Below are positions 8,522 through 16,661 of a DNA stretch of 23,657 nucleotides, in pieces. The stretch is from JBHHZM01 sp046758065 (GTDB lineage Bacteria; Pseudomonadota; Alphaproteobacteria; JAAXGF01), in the NCBI GenBank assembly GCA_046758065.1, contig JBHHZM010000040.1, positions 1-23,657 of the forward strand, read 5' to 3'. Position 1 is the stretch's first letter, and each line of letters begins with the position of its first letter. The notes beneath the pieces are model-generated. The model searched no databases, was not told the DNA's origin, and saw only the letters and a program-made list of their open reading frames with translations. The translations under genes were made by a program, and so were the position numbers.

Positions 8522-8527
8522 GGGGAG
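8522..8527 (+). promoter_or_regulatory. Ribosome binding site that fixes the TTG start of rfbB
   Basis: GGGGAG lies 7 bases before the TTG at 8535. The conserved RmlB N-terminus begins exactly at that TTG, and no ATG or GTG is available in frame nearby. Confidence 0.6.
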
Positions 8528-8534
8528 TCCCGGC

Positions 8535-9605
8535 TTGAGGGTCCTTGTTACGGGAGGAGCCGGGTTCATCGGCTCGGCGGTGGTTCGTCAGTATATACGC
8601 CACACCGAGGCCACGGTTATCAATCTCGACAAGCTCACCGTTGCGGCCAGCCTCAAGGCGGTAGCCGAGGCTGCGGCCAACGCGCGCTATCACTTCGTCA
8701 AGGCGGACATTTGCGATGCGCCGGCGGTGAACGAGGTCTTTGCCCGTTATCGGCCCGATGCGGTGCTGCACTTGGCCGCCGAGTCCCACGTCGACCACTC
8801 CATTGACCATCCCGGTGCGTTCGTCGCGACCAACGTGGTTGGCACCTCTGTGCTGCTCGAGGCGGCGCGCAAACACTGGAATTGCCTGCGTGGCGAGGCA
8901 AGGGAGCGGTTCCGCTTCCTTCATGTCTCCACGGATGAGGTCTACGGGTCCCTCGGGCCCGAAGGACTTTTCATCGAGGACGCCCCGTACCGGCCCAATT
9001 CACCTTATTCCGCCAGCAAGGCGGGCGCCGATCACCTGGTTCGGGCATGGCACCGGACCTATGGCTTGCCGGTGCTGATCACCCACTGCTCGAACAACTT
9101 CGGCCCCTATCAGCATCCGGAAAAGCTCATCCCGCTCATGATCATGAAGGCCCTTTTGGGCGAACCCCTGCCCGTCTACGGGCAAGGGACCAACGTGCGC
9201 GACTGGCTCTACGTCGAGGATCATGCCGAAGCGCTGAGACTGGTGTTGCACAAGGGTAGGGTTGGTGAGACGTACAATGTCGGCGGGCGCAACGAACGCA
9301 CCAACATTGCCGTGGTAACGGCGGCTTGCGCCCTCCTCGACGAGTTCCTGCCGGAATCGCCCTACTATCCCCATGCCCAGCTCATCGCGTTCGTGGCCGA
9401 CCGACCCGGTCACGACCTGCGCTATGCCATCGAGCCTGCCAAGATCGAAGGCGAGTTGGGCTGGGCGCCCCGCCATGGTTTTGATCAGGCGTTGCGCGCG
9501 ACGGTGACGTGGTATCTCACGAACCGGCGATGGGCAGAAGCCGAAATGGCCAAGGGCAACAACGGGGCTCGCCTCGGTCTCGCCGCCAATCTTGCCACGC
9601 GCTAG
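8535..9605 (+). CDS. rfbB: dTDP-glucose 4,6-dehydratase
   Basis: This enzyme (RmlB) converts dTDP-D-glucose to dTDP-4-keto-6-deoxy-D-glucose using bound NAD, the second step of dTDP-L-rhamnose synthesis in the cytoplasm. It has 356 residues, the usual family length, when started at TTG 8535. The short-chain-dehydrogenase Rossmann motif TGGAGFIGS is at 6-14 and HLAAESHVDHSID at 79-91. STDEVYG (132-138) holds the Thr-Asp-Glu catalytic group, and Y158 and K162 in PYSASK form the YxxxK pair. NNFGPYQHPEKLIPL and GTNVRDWLYVEDH are also canonical. It is the first of four contiguous rhamnose-pathway genes. All key residues are present. The TTG start is unusual but supported by the ribosome binding site and the exact match to the family N-terminus. 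Confidence 0.97.
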   Translation: MRVLVTGGAGFIGSAVVRQYIRHTEATVINLDKLTVAASLKAVAEAAANARYHFVKADICDAPAVNEVFARYRPDAVLHLAAESHVDHSIDHPGAFVATNVVGTSVLLEAARKHWNCLRGEARERFRFLHVSTDEVYGSLGPEGLFIEDAPYRPNSPYSASKAGADHLVRAWHRTYGLPVLITHCSNNFGPYQHPEKLIPLMIMKALLGEPLPVYGQGTNVRDWLYVEDHAEALRLVLHKGRVGETYNVGGRNERTNIAVVTAACALLDEFLPESPYYPHAQLIAFVADRPGHDLRYAIEPAKIEGELGWAPRHGFDQALRATVTWYLTNRRWAEAEMAKGNNGARLGLAANLATR

Positions 9606-9638
9606 CGCATCACGCCGAACGACCTGGAAATCCCGCCG

Positions 9639-10547
9639 ATGAGCACAGCCGATCCAGGAAGGTCCAACGCCCGCCTCAAGGGAATCATTCTCGCCGGCGG
9701 CTCGGGCACGCGGCTCTATCCCGCGACCCGGGTCACCAGCAAACAACTCCTGTCGGTGTTCGATAAGCCCATGATCTATTACCCATTGAGTACGCTGATG
9801 CTGGCGGGCATCCGCGATATCCTCGTCATCACGACGCCGAAGGATGCGCCCCAGTATCAAGCGCTCTTGGGCAATGGATCGCAGTGGGGCATCTCGTTTG
9901 ACTACGCCGTGCAGGAACACCCTGATGGCCTCGCCCAGGCCTTTCTTATCGGCGAGGCGTTCATCGGCACCGATCCGGTTGGCCTCGTGCTTGGCGACAA
10001 CATCTTCTTCGGCCACAACCTGGCCGAGCGCCTGAAGACTGCGGCGCAACGAACCAAGGGCGCCACCATTTTTGCCTATTCGGTGCGCGATCCCGAGCGC
10101 TACGGCGTGGTCATCTTCGATCGCGACAGGAATGCCGTCGACATCGAGGAGAAGCCGGCCAATCCGAAATCCAACTACGCCGTGATCGGACTCTATTTCT
10201 ACGACAACGACGTGGTCGAGATTGCCAAGTGCCTGAGGCCCTCGGCACGGGGCGAACTCGAGATTACCGACGTCAACCGGATCTATCTGGAACGCGGCGA
10301 TCTCAAGGTGGAGCTGCTTGGCCGCGGCTCGGCGTGGCTCGACACCGGAACCCACGAGGCGCTTCTTCAGGCGAATAACTTCATCGGCACGCTGGAGGCG
10401 CGCCAAGGGCTCAGAATCGCCTGTCCGGAGGAGGTTGCCTGGCGTATGGGCTTCATTGAGTCCGGTCAGCTTGAGCGCTTGGCCGAGCCCCTGAAGGTCT
10501 CGGGCTATGGACAATACCTGCTCGAGCTGCTGCGCCACGAGGGATGA
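9639..10547 (+). CDS. rfbA: Glucose-1-phosphate thymidylyltransferase
   Basis: This enzyme (RmlA) makes dTDP-D-glucose from dTTP and glucose 1-phosphate, the first and normally feedback-regulated step of the rhamnose pathway. It has 302 residues; the family is typically about 290. The nucleotidyltransferase signature GGSGTRLYPATRVTSKQLL begins at residue 20, YYPLSTLMLAGI follows, and VLGDNIFFGH holds the metal-binding Asp (D120). IEEKPANPKSNYAVIGLYFYD and GRGSAWLDTGTHEAL are the conserved sugar-binding parts. About 12 residues precede the usual N-terminus, so the start could be later, but ATG 9639 is the only good nearby candidate. It follows rfbB by 33 bases and precedes rfbC by 16, consistent with one transcript. 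Confidence 0.97.
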   Translation: MSTADPGRSNARLKGIILAGGSGTRLYPATRVTSKQLLSVFDKPMIYYPLSTLMLAGIRDILVITTPKDAPQYQALLGNGSQWGISFDYAVQEHPDGLAQAFLIGEAFIGTDPVGLVLGDNIFFGHNLAERLKTAAQRTKGATIFAYSVRDPERYGVVIFDRDRNAVDIEEKPANPKSNYAVIGLYFYDNDVVEIAKCLRPSARGELEITDVNRIYLERGDLKVELLGRGSAWLDTGTHEALLQANNFIGTLEARQGLRIACPEEVAWRMGFIESGQLERLAEPLKVSGYGQYLLELLRHEG

Positions 10548-10563
10548 ACCGGCGAACCGAACA

Positions 10564-11124
10564 ATGAAGCTGACCGAGATGCAGCTTCCCGGCGTGGTTC
10601 TCATCGAACCCGATGTTTTCGTCGACGATAGGGGGTATTTTCTCGAGACTTATCGAGCCGCGCGCTACGCCGAATCCGGGGTGACCGGCACCTTCGTTCA
10701 GGACAACCTTTCGTACTCCGAGGCTGGCGTTCTACGCGGGCTTCATTTCCAGAACCCGCGCGCGCAGGCGAAACTCGTCTATGTGCCTGCCGGCGAGATC
10801 TTTGACGTCGCCGTGGACGTGCGACGAGGCTCTCCCACCTTCGGCCGTTGGACCGGGGCGCGGCTTTCGTCGGACAATCGGCATCAGCTCTACATTCCCG
10901 TGGGCTTCGCCCATGGCTTTTGCGTCCTCAGCGATGGGGCGCGAGTGATCTACAAGTGCACTGATGTCTACGACCCCGCCGCCGAGGTCTCGGTATTGTG
11001 GAACGATCCGGACATCGGCATAGATTGGCCGGTTAGGACGCCCCGGCTTTCCCCCAAGGACGCCGCCGCCCCGCCCCTCAAGGCGATCGACCCGCAGCGC
11101 CTGCCCGGCTATCCCGGAAACTGA
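10564..11124 (+). CDS. rfbC: dTDP-4-dehydrorhamnose 3,5-epimerase
   Basis: This enzyme (RmlC) epimerises dTDP-4-keto-6-deoxyglucose at C3 and C5 to dTDP-4-keto-L-rhamnose. The 186-residue cupin protein matches the family length. Its N-terminal pattern GVVLIEPDVFVDDRGYFLETY is canonical. LRGLHFQ carries the catalytic histidine (H61), and VIYKCTDVYDPAAE supplies the active-site tyrosine region (Y130). IPVGFAHGFCVLSD is also typical. The chosen start, ATG 10564, leaves 16 bases to the rfbA stop and gives the standard N-terminus. It ends 3 bases before rfbD, so the two are probably translationally coupled. Confidence 0.97.
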   Translation: MKLTEMQLPGVVLIEPDVFVDDRGYFLETYRAARYAESGVTGTFVQDNLSYSEAGVLRGLHFQNPRAQAKLVYVPAGEIFDVAVDVRRGSPTFGRWTGARLSSDNRHQLYIPVGFAHGFCVLSDGARVIYKCTDVYDPAAEVSVLWNDPDIGIDWPVRTPRLSPKDAAAPPLKAIDPQRLPGYPGN

Positions 11125-11127
11125 CTG

Positions 11128-12027
11128 ATGGTGGCGCCCATTCTGCTTCTCGGCGCCGCCGGTCAGATCGGATGGGAGCTGTGCCGCGTGCTCGCGCCGC
11201 TGGGGCCGATCGAGGCCCCGGGGCGGGCCCAGTTCGACCTCTCGGACGAAGCTCAGGTCCGGCGCCATGTGCGTGCAACCCGGCCCGCACTCGTCGTCAA
11301 CGCCGCCGCCTATACCGCCGTCGACAAAGCGGAGGAGGAAGAGCGGACGGCGATGATCGTGAACGGCTTGGCGCCCGGCTGGTTGGCGGAAGAGGCGGCA
11401 GTCCTCGGCATCCCCTTGGTGCATTACTCAAGCGACTATGTTTTCGGCGGGGGTCCGGCGCCATCTCGTCCCCATCACGAAACCGACCCGCCGGCGCCGG
11501 TCAATGCCTACGGTCGTACCAAGCTGGCCGGGGAGCGGGCGGTCGCTGCGGTCGGCGGGGCCCATCTCATCTTCCGCACGAGCTGGGTCTACGGGACGCG
11601 GGGACGGAATTTCCTCGTCACCATTCGCCGCCTCGCCAGTGAGCAAGACGAGCTCCGCGTGGTGAACGACCAGGTGGGCGCCCCCACCTGGGCACGGTTG
11701 GTAGCCGAGGCGACGGGGCAAGCCCTCGCCCATGCCTGGAGGCCGGGGACCACCGAACCGCTGTCGGGGCGCGGAGGGCTGTATCACCTCTCGGCCGCCG
11801 GCACCACGAGTTGGCACGGCTTCGCCGAAGCCATCGTGGAAGCGCTGCGCCAGGACGGCGAACCGAACCTCTGTGTGCGAAGAGTAACGGCGGTCGCCAG
11901 CACCGAGCTGCCGCGGCCGGCGCGCCGGCCGCGCTATTCGGTGCTCGACAACGAGGCGATCTTTCGCGCCTTCGCCATCCGCCTTCCCGACTGGCGAAGC
12001 CAGCTCGGCCTGTGCCTGGCGCGGTGA
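11128..12027 (+). CDS. rfbD: dTDP-4-dehydrorhamnose reductase
   Basis: This enzyme (RmlD) reduces dTDP-4-keto-L-rhamnose to dTDP-L-rhamnose with NAD(P)H, the last step before glycosyltransferases use the sugar. It has 299 residues, normal length. Visible are the nucleotide-binding GAAGQIG near residues 9-15, NAAAYTAVDKAEEE, HYSSDYVFGG, the catalytic Y128 and K132 in NAYGRTKLAGE, and RTSWVYG. The gene starts 3 bases after rfbC. It ends the plus-strand operon 26 bases before the convergent gene at 12054. I see no clear terminator in that 26-base gap. Confidence 0.97.
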   Translation: MVAPILLLGAAGQIGWELCRVLAPLGPIEAPGRAQFDLSDEAQVRRHVRATRPALVVNAAAYTAVDKAEEEERTAMIVNGLAPGWLAEEAAVLGIPLVHYSSDYVFGGGPAPSRPHHETDPPAPVNAYGRTKLAGERAVAAVGGAHLIFRTSWVYGTRGRNFLVTIRRLASEQDELRVVNDQVGAPTWARLVAEATGQALAHAWRPGTTEPLSGRGGLYHLSAAGTTSWHGFAEAIVEALRQDGEPNLCVRRVTAVASTELPRPARRPRYSVLDNEAIFRAFAIRLPDWRSQLGLCLAR

Positions 12028-12053
12028 GTGTCCCGATCGCGTCGTCCGGATCG

Positions 12054-12962
12054 TCAGGACCTTCCGACCAGCGCGACCAGCGGCTTTACGATGGCGGTCC
12101 CGAGCGGCTGTTTCACGTAATGCCGCAGGAAACCCGAGTGACAGGTTTGCTTGAAGTGGCGCAGCAGGCAGGGCGCCAGCACCAGTTCGTCGAGCGGCGA
12201 CAGCGCGCCGGCGCGATAGACGCGCAGATTGAACGCCAGGTAGCGCGCGATGAAGCGCAGCCGCGCCACCAGCGACGGCGGGCTGTAGGCGTGGCGCGTG
12301 ACGCCGGTTTTCCGGCTGTAGATGACGGTGCGGTCGGTGCCGCGGATGCGGTCGTCGACGATGAGGGCGAGCAGCATCAACCGGTCCGACGCCCAGAGAT
12401 GGCCGAAATCATCGACGATCGCTTCGAGGGTGTGCGGGCAAGCGGTGCGGAACAGGCCGTAAATCCACGTCGCTTGCGGCTGCCGCAGCAGCGCCGCGAT
12501 CCGGCCGCGCCGCGACTTGCCTGCGAGGTCGGGGAAAGGGCGTTCGGCGTGGCGCGGCTTGGGCGAGCCGTCGGCCAGCACGCGCAGCGCGCTGGCGCAG
12601 GCCAGCGCGCAGGCGGGTTCGGAATCGAGAATGCCGGCGAGCGCTTCGAGATAGTTGGGCGCCAGCCAGTCGTCGTGAGCGTGCCACATGAAGTATTCGG
12701 TGTCCGCCTGTTCCAGCACGTAGCGGAAATGATCGAGCGGGCCGATCGTGGTGCGCTGGCGGTGCAGCGCAACCCGACGATCGCGCGCCGCCCAGGCTTC
12801 GAGTTTCTCCCGGGTGCCGTCGGTGGAGGCGTTGTCGGAAACCACCACCTTGAAGTCGCGACAGGTTTGCGCCTGCAATCCGGCGATGGCGTGCTCGATG
12901 TACGCGGCGCCGTTATAGACCGGCATACCTACGGTGATCCGGGGTTTCGCGGACCGGCTCAT
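12054..12962 (-). CDS. Family 2 glycosyltransferase
   Basis: This 302-residue protein starts at ATG 12962, which overlaps the stop of the upstream flippase gene as ATGA. A much longer open frame continues upstream, but it lies entirely across the flippase gene and is not coding. The GT-A core is complete: ITVGMPVYNGAAYIEHAIAGLQAQT near the start, SDNASTDGT at 42-50 and HAHDDWLAP at 94-102, giving the D-x-D-like metal site. The C-terminal third is basic with hydrophobic helices that may associate with the membrane. It is the last gene of the minus-strand operon and converges on rfbD. It is probably a chain-extending transferase; donor sugar unknown. Confidence 0.9.
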   Translation of the reverse strand: MSRSAKPRITVGMPVYNGAAYIEHAIAGLQAQTCRDFKVVVSDNASTDGTREKLEAWAARDRRVALHRQRTTIGPLDHFRYVLEQADTEYFMWHAHDDWLAPNYLEALAGILDSEPACALACASALRVLADGSPKPRHAERPFPDLAGKSRRGRIAALLRQPQATWIYGLFRTACPHTLEAIVDDFGHLWASDRLMLLALIVDDRIRGTDRTVIYSRKTGVTRHAYSPPSLVARLRFIARYLAFNLRVYRAGALSPLDELVLAPCLLRHFKQTCHSGFLRHYVKQPLGTAIVKPLVALVGRS

Positions 12963-14377
12963 GGTCGCTTCTCCGGTCGTAATGCCTCGGGTCGGGACAG
13001 CAGGCGGAAGGCGATGACCGCGACGGTGGCGCTCCATGCCGTCGTACTGGCCACGGCCGCTATCCCGGCGCCTGCCAGTCCCATGGTCCGCAGTAGAATT
13101 ACCAGCGCCAGGAAGTAACAGACGGCGACGACGACGGTGACGCGCAGCAGGGTCCCCGGCTTGCCCATGGCGAACATGACCGGTTCGAGGGCAAAGCCGT
13201 AGATCGAGACGGTTGCGGCCAGCGCAAGCAGAACGAGCACGCCGTAAGCGTCGACGTACTCGGCGCCGGCGATGAGCCGTATGAGAGGCTCTCCCGCCAC
13301 CGCCAGAACGGGCACGGCAAGCGCCGCGACGCTGCCGGCAAGCAGGCCGGCGCGCGCCACCGCGCGCCACAACACGCGCCGTCCGCCCTGTGCCGAAAGC
13401 CTGGCGAGTTCGGGATAGATCGACCGTTGCAGCAGACCCGACGGAGTGATCAGGACATTGGCGATCTGGCTCGCGATCTTGTAGAGACCCGCCGCGGCGG
13501 GCCCCAGTATCCAGCCGACGGTGACCGTGCCGAGCTGTCCGGTGGCCGCCGCGACCGAGGATTGCAGGTTGGTCGACCAGACGAAGCGCCAGAGACCTGG
13601 ATGCGGCTTGGTTGCGCCCTTGAGCGAAAGCCTCATGCCGCGGGTCAGCCCCCGTCGGGCGAGCTCCCGCCAGCCCATGACGACGAGGGTGAGGCTGCCT
13701 GCCGCACCGGCAACGAGCCATGCCGCCAGGAACGCCCACAACCCGCCGCCCACGGCGTAGGCCACGGCGGCGCCGGCCAGCCGGACCGCGGGCGCCACCG
13801 CCATCTGCACGGCTAGCGCGTCGAAACGGTTGAAAAGACGCAGGACGCCGGTTGGCATGGCCTTGACGGTGAACAGGATCGCGACGCTGTAGAACACCGC
13901 CAACGATGTTGCGTCGCCGCTCCAGCCGAGCCACGCGCCGACGGTGGGCGCGCAGGCGGCGGCGATGGCCGCGCCGCCGACCGCGCCGCCGAGATCGAGC
14001 AACACCGTATACTTTATGAGACCCTGGAAATCGCCGCGCCGGTCGTCTTCAAGACAAACCGCGCCGTAGCGAATGACCGCCTGCCACGACTGAAAGGTGG
14101 TGAGCCCGGCGACGATCTGTGTGTAGGTGTGGATGAGCACGAGCACACCGAACAGCTCGGGACCAAGGGCGCGGGCGGTGAGCGCGAGGGCGCCGAGCCC
14201 GAACAGTCCCGACGCCGCCTTGCCGCCGAGCAGGACGCCGGCATTGCGGAAAACGCGGCGGAAGAACCCCTCGGCGAACCAGCGGCGCAGCGTCGCGACG
14301 CCCCGCCGCCACGGACCCGGCCCATCCGAGATCAGCACGGCTTCCCCGCTACTCTGCACCCGCCGCTCTCCCGTCAC
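12959..14377 (-). CDS. Polysaccharide flippase, Wzx/MOP superfamily
   Basis: This 472-residue integral membrane protein has many hydrophobic segments; a dozen helices would fit the family. It is predicted to move undecaprenyl-linked repeat units across the inner membrane. I chose GTG 14377 because it overlaps the upstream stop as GTGA and follows GGGGACAGG; a second GTG at 14359 is possible. The first hydrophobic stretch, NAGVLLGGKAASGLFGLGALALTARALGPELFG, is the typical opening of Wzx/RfbX proteins, and PSGLLQRSIYPELARL in the middle is also family-like. It couples to the GT2 gene downstream by ATGA. Its presence argues for a Wzx/Wzy-type pathway rather than ABC-transporter export, although no Wzy polymerase is in the window. 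Confidence 0.9.
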   Translation of the reverse strand: MTGERRVQSSGEAVLISDGPGPWRRGVATLRRWFAEGFFRRVFRNAGVLLGGKAASGLFGLGALALTARALGPELFGVLVLIHTYTQIVAGLTTFQSWQAVIRYGAVCLEDDRRGDFQGLIKYTVLLDLGGAVGGAAIAAACAPTVGAWLGWSGDATSLAVFYSVAILFTVKAMPTGVLRLFNRFDALAVQMAVAPAVRLAGAAVAYAVGGGLWAFLAAWLVAGAAGSLTLVVMGWRELARRGLTRGMRLSLKGATKPHPGLWRFVWSTNLQSSVAAATGQLGTVTVGWILGPAAAGLYKIASQIANVLITPSGLLQRSIYPELARLSAQGGRRVLWRAVARAGLLAGSVAALAVPVLAVAGEPLIRLIAGAEYVDAYGVLVLLALAATVSIYGFALEPVMFAMGKPGTLLRVTVVVAVCYFLALVILLRTMGLAGAGIAAVASTTAWSATVAVIAFRLLSRPEALRPEKRP

Positions 14378-15690
14378 CCTGTCCCCGTTCGTCGGGCCGT
14401 CCGGTCGTCGGTCGTTTCCTGTTCCGGATTCCGCAGCCGGATCGTCCCGATATCGGCGGCGACGCCGAAGCGCGCCGCGAGACGGCGGATGCCGTCCCAC
14501 ATGTCGAAATGTCGCCGCACCCGCTCGGCCGCGGCCACTCCCAGTCGCGTCCGCATTCCGGGATCCCGGATCAGCCGTTCGAGCGCGCGAGCGAGGGCGC
14601 GCGAGTCGTCGGGCGGCACCAGCAGGCCGGTCTGCCGGTCGAGAATGAGCTCGGGAATCGCCGAAACCGTCGTCGAGACGCAGGCCAGCCCCGTACTCTG
14701 CGCTTCCAGCAGAACGTTCGGCAGGCCGTCGCGTCTGCCGTTGGCGGCGACCCGGCTGGCGAGGGCGAACAGGTCGGCCGCGTGGCAATGTTCGAGCACT
14801 CTGGTCCGCGGCAGAGGGCCCAGCCACGCAATCCTTCCGCTCAGCCCCAGCGCCCGCGCGCGCGCTTTCATCCGCTTCAGGAGCGGGCCTTCCCCGATGT
14901 AGTCGAAACGCCACGAAAGCTCGCGCGGCAGTCGCGAAAGCGCTTCGAGAAGGACGTCGTAGCCTTTTTTCTCCACCGTCCGGCCGACCGAAAGGATGCG
15001 GACGGGGTCGCGCTCGTCGGCGCCGTCGCGCGGCGGCCGGGGTGCGATGACGGGCGACCCGAGGGCGGGATCCATGCCGTGGTAGACGAGTTCGATCCTG
15101 GAACGGTCCACGCTCAGCGCGGCCAGATGGTCGCGCCCGGTCGCGGTACAGGTTGCGACCCATTCGGCCGCGGCCAGTTTCTCGCGCTTTTCCCAGTCCG
15201 GCATCGCCCAGATGTCGGCATGGGCGAAGCAGCACCACGGAATGCCGGTCATCAGCGACGCATAGCGGGCCACCGATCCGGGCCCGTCGAGGAAATGGGC
15301 GTAGAAGCGTCCGACCTCGTCGGGCTTCTCGGCCGCGACGATACAGGCGAGGCCGAAATAGAGCAGTCGGGAAAGCGCGCGGCCGCGCCTCAAATCAGCG
15401 CGCCAGGCGCGCAGCGCGACCCTATAGCCCGGCCTTCCGCGCACGGCCCGCCAGGCCCTGAACAGGCGGCCCGGTTCGCTAAGAAGAAGCGGCGGCAGAG
15501 CGATCACGGGTGCCGCGACATCGTGGCCGACGGCGCGGTCCGGGCCGGTATCGGGTTTGCGCAGCGTGTAGATGCGCAGCGGCAGACCGCAGCGTTCGAG
15601 GGCCGCGAGTTCCTGCGCCACGAACGTATTCGACAAGCGCGGGAACCCCTTGACGATCACCGCCGTCGTCGCGTGCCGCATGGCTCTCAT
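14374..15690 (-). CDS. Family 4 glycosyltransferase (WcaL-like)
   Basis: This 438-residue GT-B enzyme starts at ATG 15690, overlapping the sulfotransferase stop as ATGA; a second Met three codons later is possible. The N-terminus has AVIVKGFPRLSNTFVAQELAAL, characteristic of WcaL-type exopolysaccharide transferases. The donor domain has SVGRTVEKKGYDVLLEAL and the signature NGRRDGLPNVLLEAQSTG with the GT4 glutamates, then RQTGLLVPPDD. The C-terminal 25 residues are charged and poorly conserved. It resembles the plus-strand protein at 2561-3940 in order and wording of motifs, suggesting an old duplication within the locus. No membrane segment is obvious. It is predicted to add one sugar to the repeat unit; substrate unknown. 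Confidence 0.9.
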   Translation of the reverse strand: MRAMRHATTAVIVKGFPRLSNTFVAQELAALERCGLPLRIYTLRKPDTGPDRAVGHDVAAPVIALPPLLLSEPGRLFRAWRAVRGRPGYRVALRAWRADLRRGRALSRLLYFGLACIVAAEKPDEVGRFYAHFLDGPGSVARYASLMTGIPWCCFAHADIWAMPDWEKREKLAAAEWVATCTATGRDHLAALSVDRSRIELVYHGMDPALGSPVIAPRPPRDGADERDPVRILSVGRTVEKKGYDVLLEALSRLPRELSWRFDYIGEGPLLKRMKARARALGLSGRIAWLGPLPRTRVLEHCHAADLFALASRVAANGRRDGLPNVLLEAQSTGLACVSTTVSAIPELILDRQTGLLVPPDDSRALARALERLIRDPGMRTRLGVAAAERVRRHFDMWDGIRRLAARFGVAADIGTIRLRNPEQETTDDRTARRTGTG

Positions 15691-16655
15691 CCGGCCAGAC
15701 GATGGAGCAGCGCGCCCGGGTTGAAGCGCACGCCATGAAGGCCGCGGTTGCGGCGGTCGATATCGCCGAGAAGCGGCGCCAATTCGCCAAGCTCCGCCTC
15801 GAGATCACGCCATTCCCGCCACAGGGTCGGCTCGTCCGCGCCGATTTCGTCGCTTGCGAGACGACGCAGCCAACGATACGCCGAGGGCGTCAGCGAGCTG
15901 AAGTGCGCGTCGCGGGCGAGGTCCTCGACGGTGAAGCGGCTGTGGCGGAGCCGCGCGCTGAGAAAGCCGTCGGCGAATTCGCGCACCGAAGCGTCGGCGG
16001 GCGTGGGCGGCGGCAGCTTCAGCGCGCGCGCGATCCGGTCGAGCTCGGCTTCCGGCGCCGCCATGATGCGGTCGTAGTCGACGACGACGAGGGGGCGGGT
16101 GCCGAGGCGGCGGAAATAGGGCACCACGTAAACCAGCCACAGCAGTTCCCAATGCTCGCGCGTCAGCCGCCGCGTGAAAGGCTTGCGGTCTTCGAGACGC
16201 AGGCGCGACCACGCCACGCTCAACGGATTGCGCACCGCGAGCAGATAATGGACGTCGAGGCCGAGGGTCGCGAAAACCTCCTCCCAGAAGGGCAGCATGC
16301 GCAGGGTGCGACCGTCCTTGAAGCCCCAGAGGGGGCTTGCGCCGAAGTGGCGGCGGATGATTTCCGCGGCTTCTTGCCCGAGCGCTTGAACTTTGGGACG
16401 CCGCCACCGCTCCGGTTCGATCAGCGCGACGCTGTGCGGCCCGAGCCCGACGCTTCGTCGCAGACGCGCGCTGAGGTCGAGCAAGCCCCGGTGTTCGTAG
16501 AACCCGCGGGGATTTCGCCACGACGGCTTCCTGAGCCGGTCTCCGAGATCCACCCCCAGCGTCTTGAGGGCGCGGGCCGCGACGCTGGTTCCGCTGCGGC
16601 TGGCCCCGACCACGACGATCGTGCGCCGCGCAGGGCCTTGGTCGATCGTTTCCAT
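15687..16655 (-). CDS. Sulfotransferase family protein
   Basis: This 322-residue protein starts at ATG 16655, 6 bases after the stop of the upstream gene. Near the N-terminus TIVVVGASRSGTSVAARAL supplies the P-loop-like 5'-phosphosulfate-binding loop (GASRSGTS, 17-24) of PAPS-dependent sulfotransferases. LLAVRNPLSVAWSRLRLED in the middle matches the 3'-phosphate-binding segment with its conserved Arg and Ser. WRNPRGFYEHRGLLDL is also common in this bacterial group. No membrane helix is seen. In this setting it most likely sulfates a sugar of the polysaccharide in the cytoplasm. Members of the family can act on other carbohydrates or lipids, so the acceptor is inference. Confidence 0.85.
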   Translation of the reverse strand: METIDQGPARRTIVVVGASRSGTSVAARALKTLGVDLGDRLRKPSWRNPRGFYEHRGLLDLSARLRRSVGLGPHSVALIEPERWRRPKVQALGQEAAEIIRRHFGASPLWGFKDGRTLRMLPFWEEVFATLGLDVHYLLAVRNPLSVAWSRLRLEDRKPFTRRLTREHWELLWLVYVVPYFRRLGTRPLVVVDYDRIMAAPEAELDRIARALKLPPPTPADASVREFADGFLSARLRHSRFTVEDLARDAHFSSLTPSAYRWLRRLASDEIGADEPTLWREWRDLEAELGELAPLLGDIDRRNRGLHGVRFNPGALLHRLAG

Positions 16656-16661
16656 CCCGCT

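Noticed and set aside
9000..10604. 534-codon open frame on the minus strand
   Set aside because: It lies opposite rfbB and rfbA, which match their families fully. Long antisense frames are expected in GC-rich DNA.
11811..13118. 435-codon plus-strand frame across the operon junction
   Set aside because: It runs over the end of rfbD and antisense to the GT2 and flippase genes, with Arg/Gly-rich composition and no recognisable motif.
12963..13934. N-terminal extension of the GT2 frame at 12054
   Set aside because: It lies wholly across the flippase gene in another frame; the GT2 domain starts cleanly at the ATG overlapping the flippase stop.
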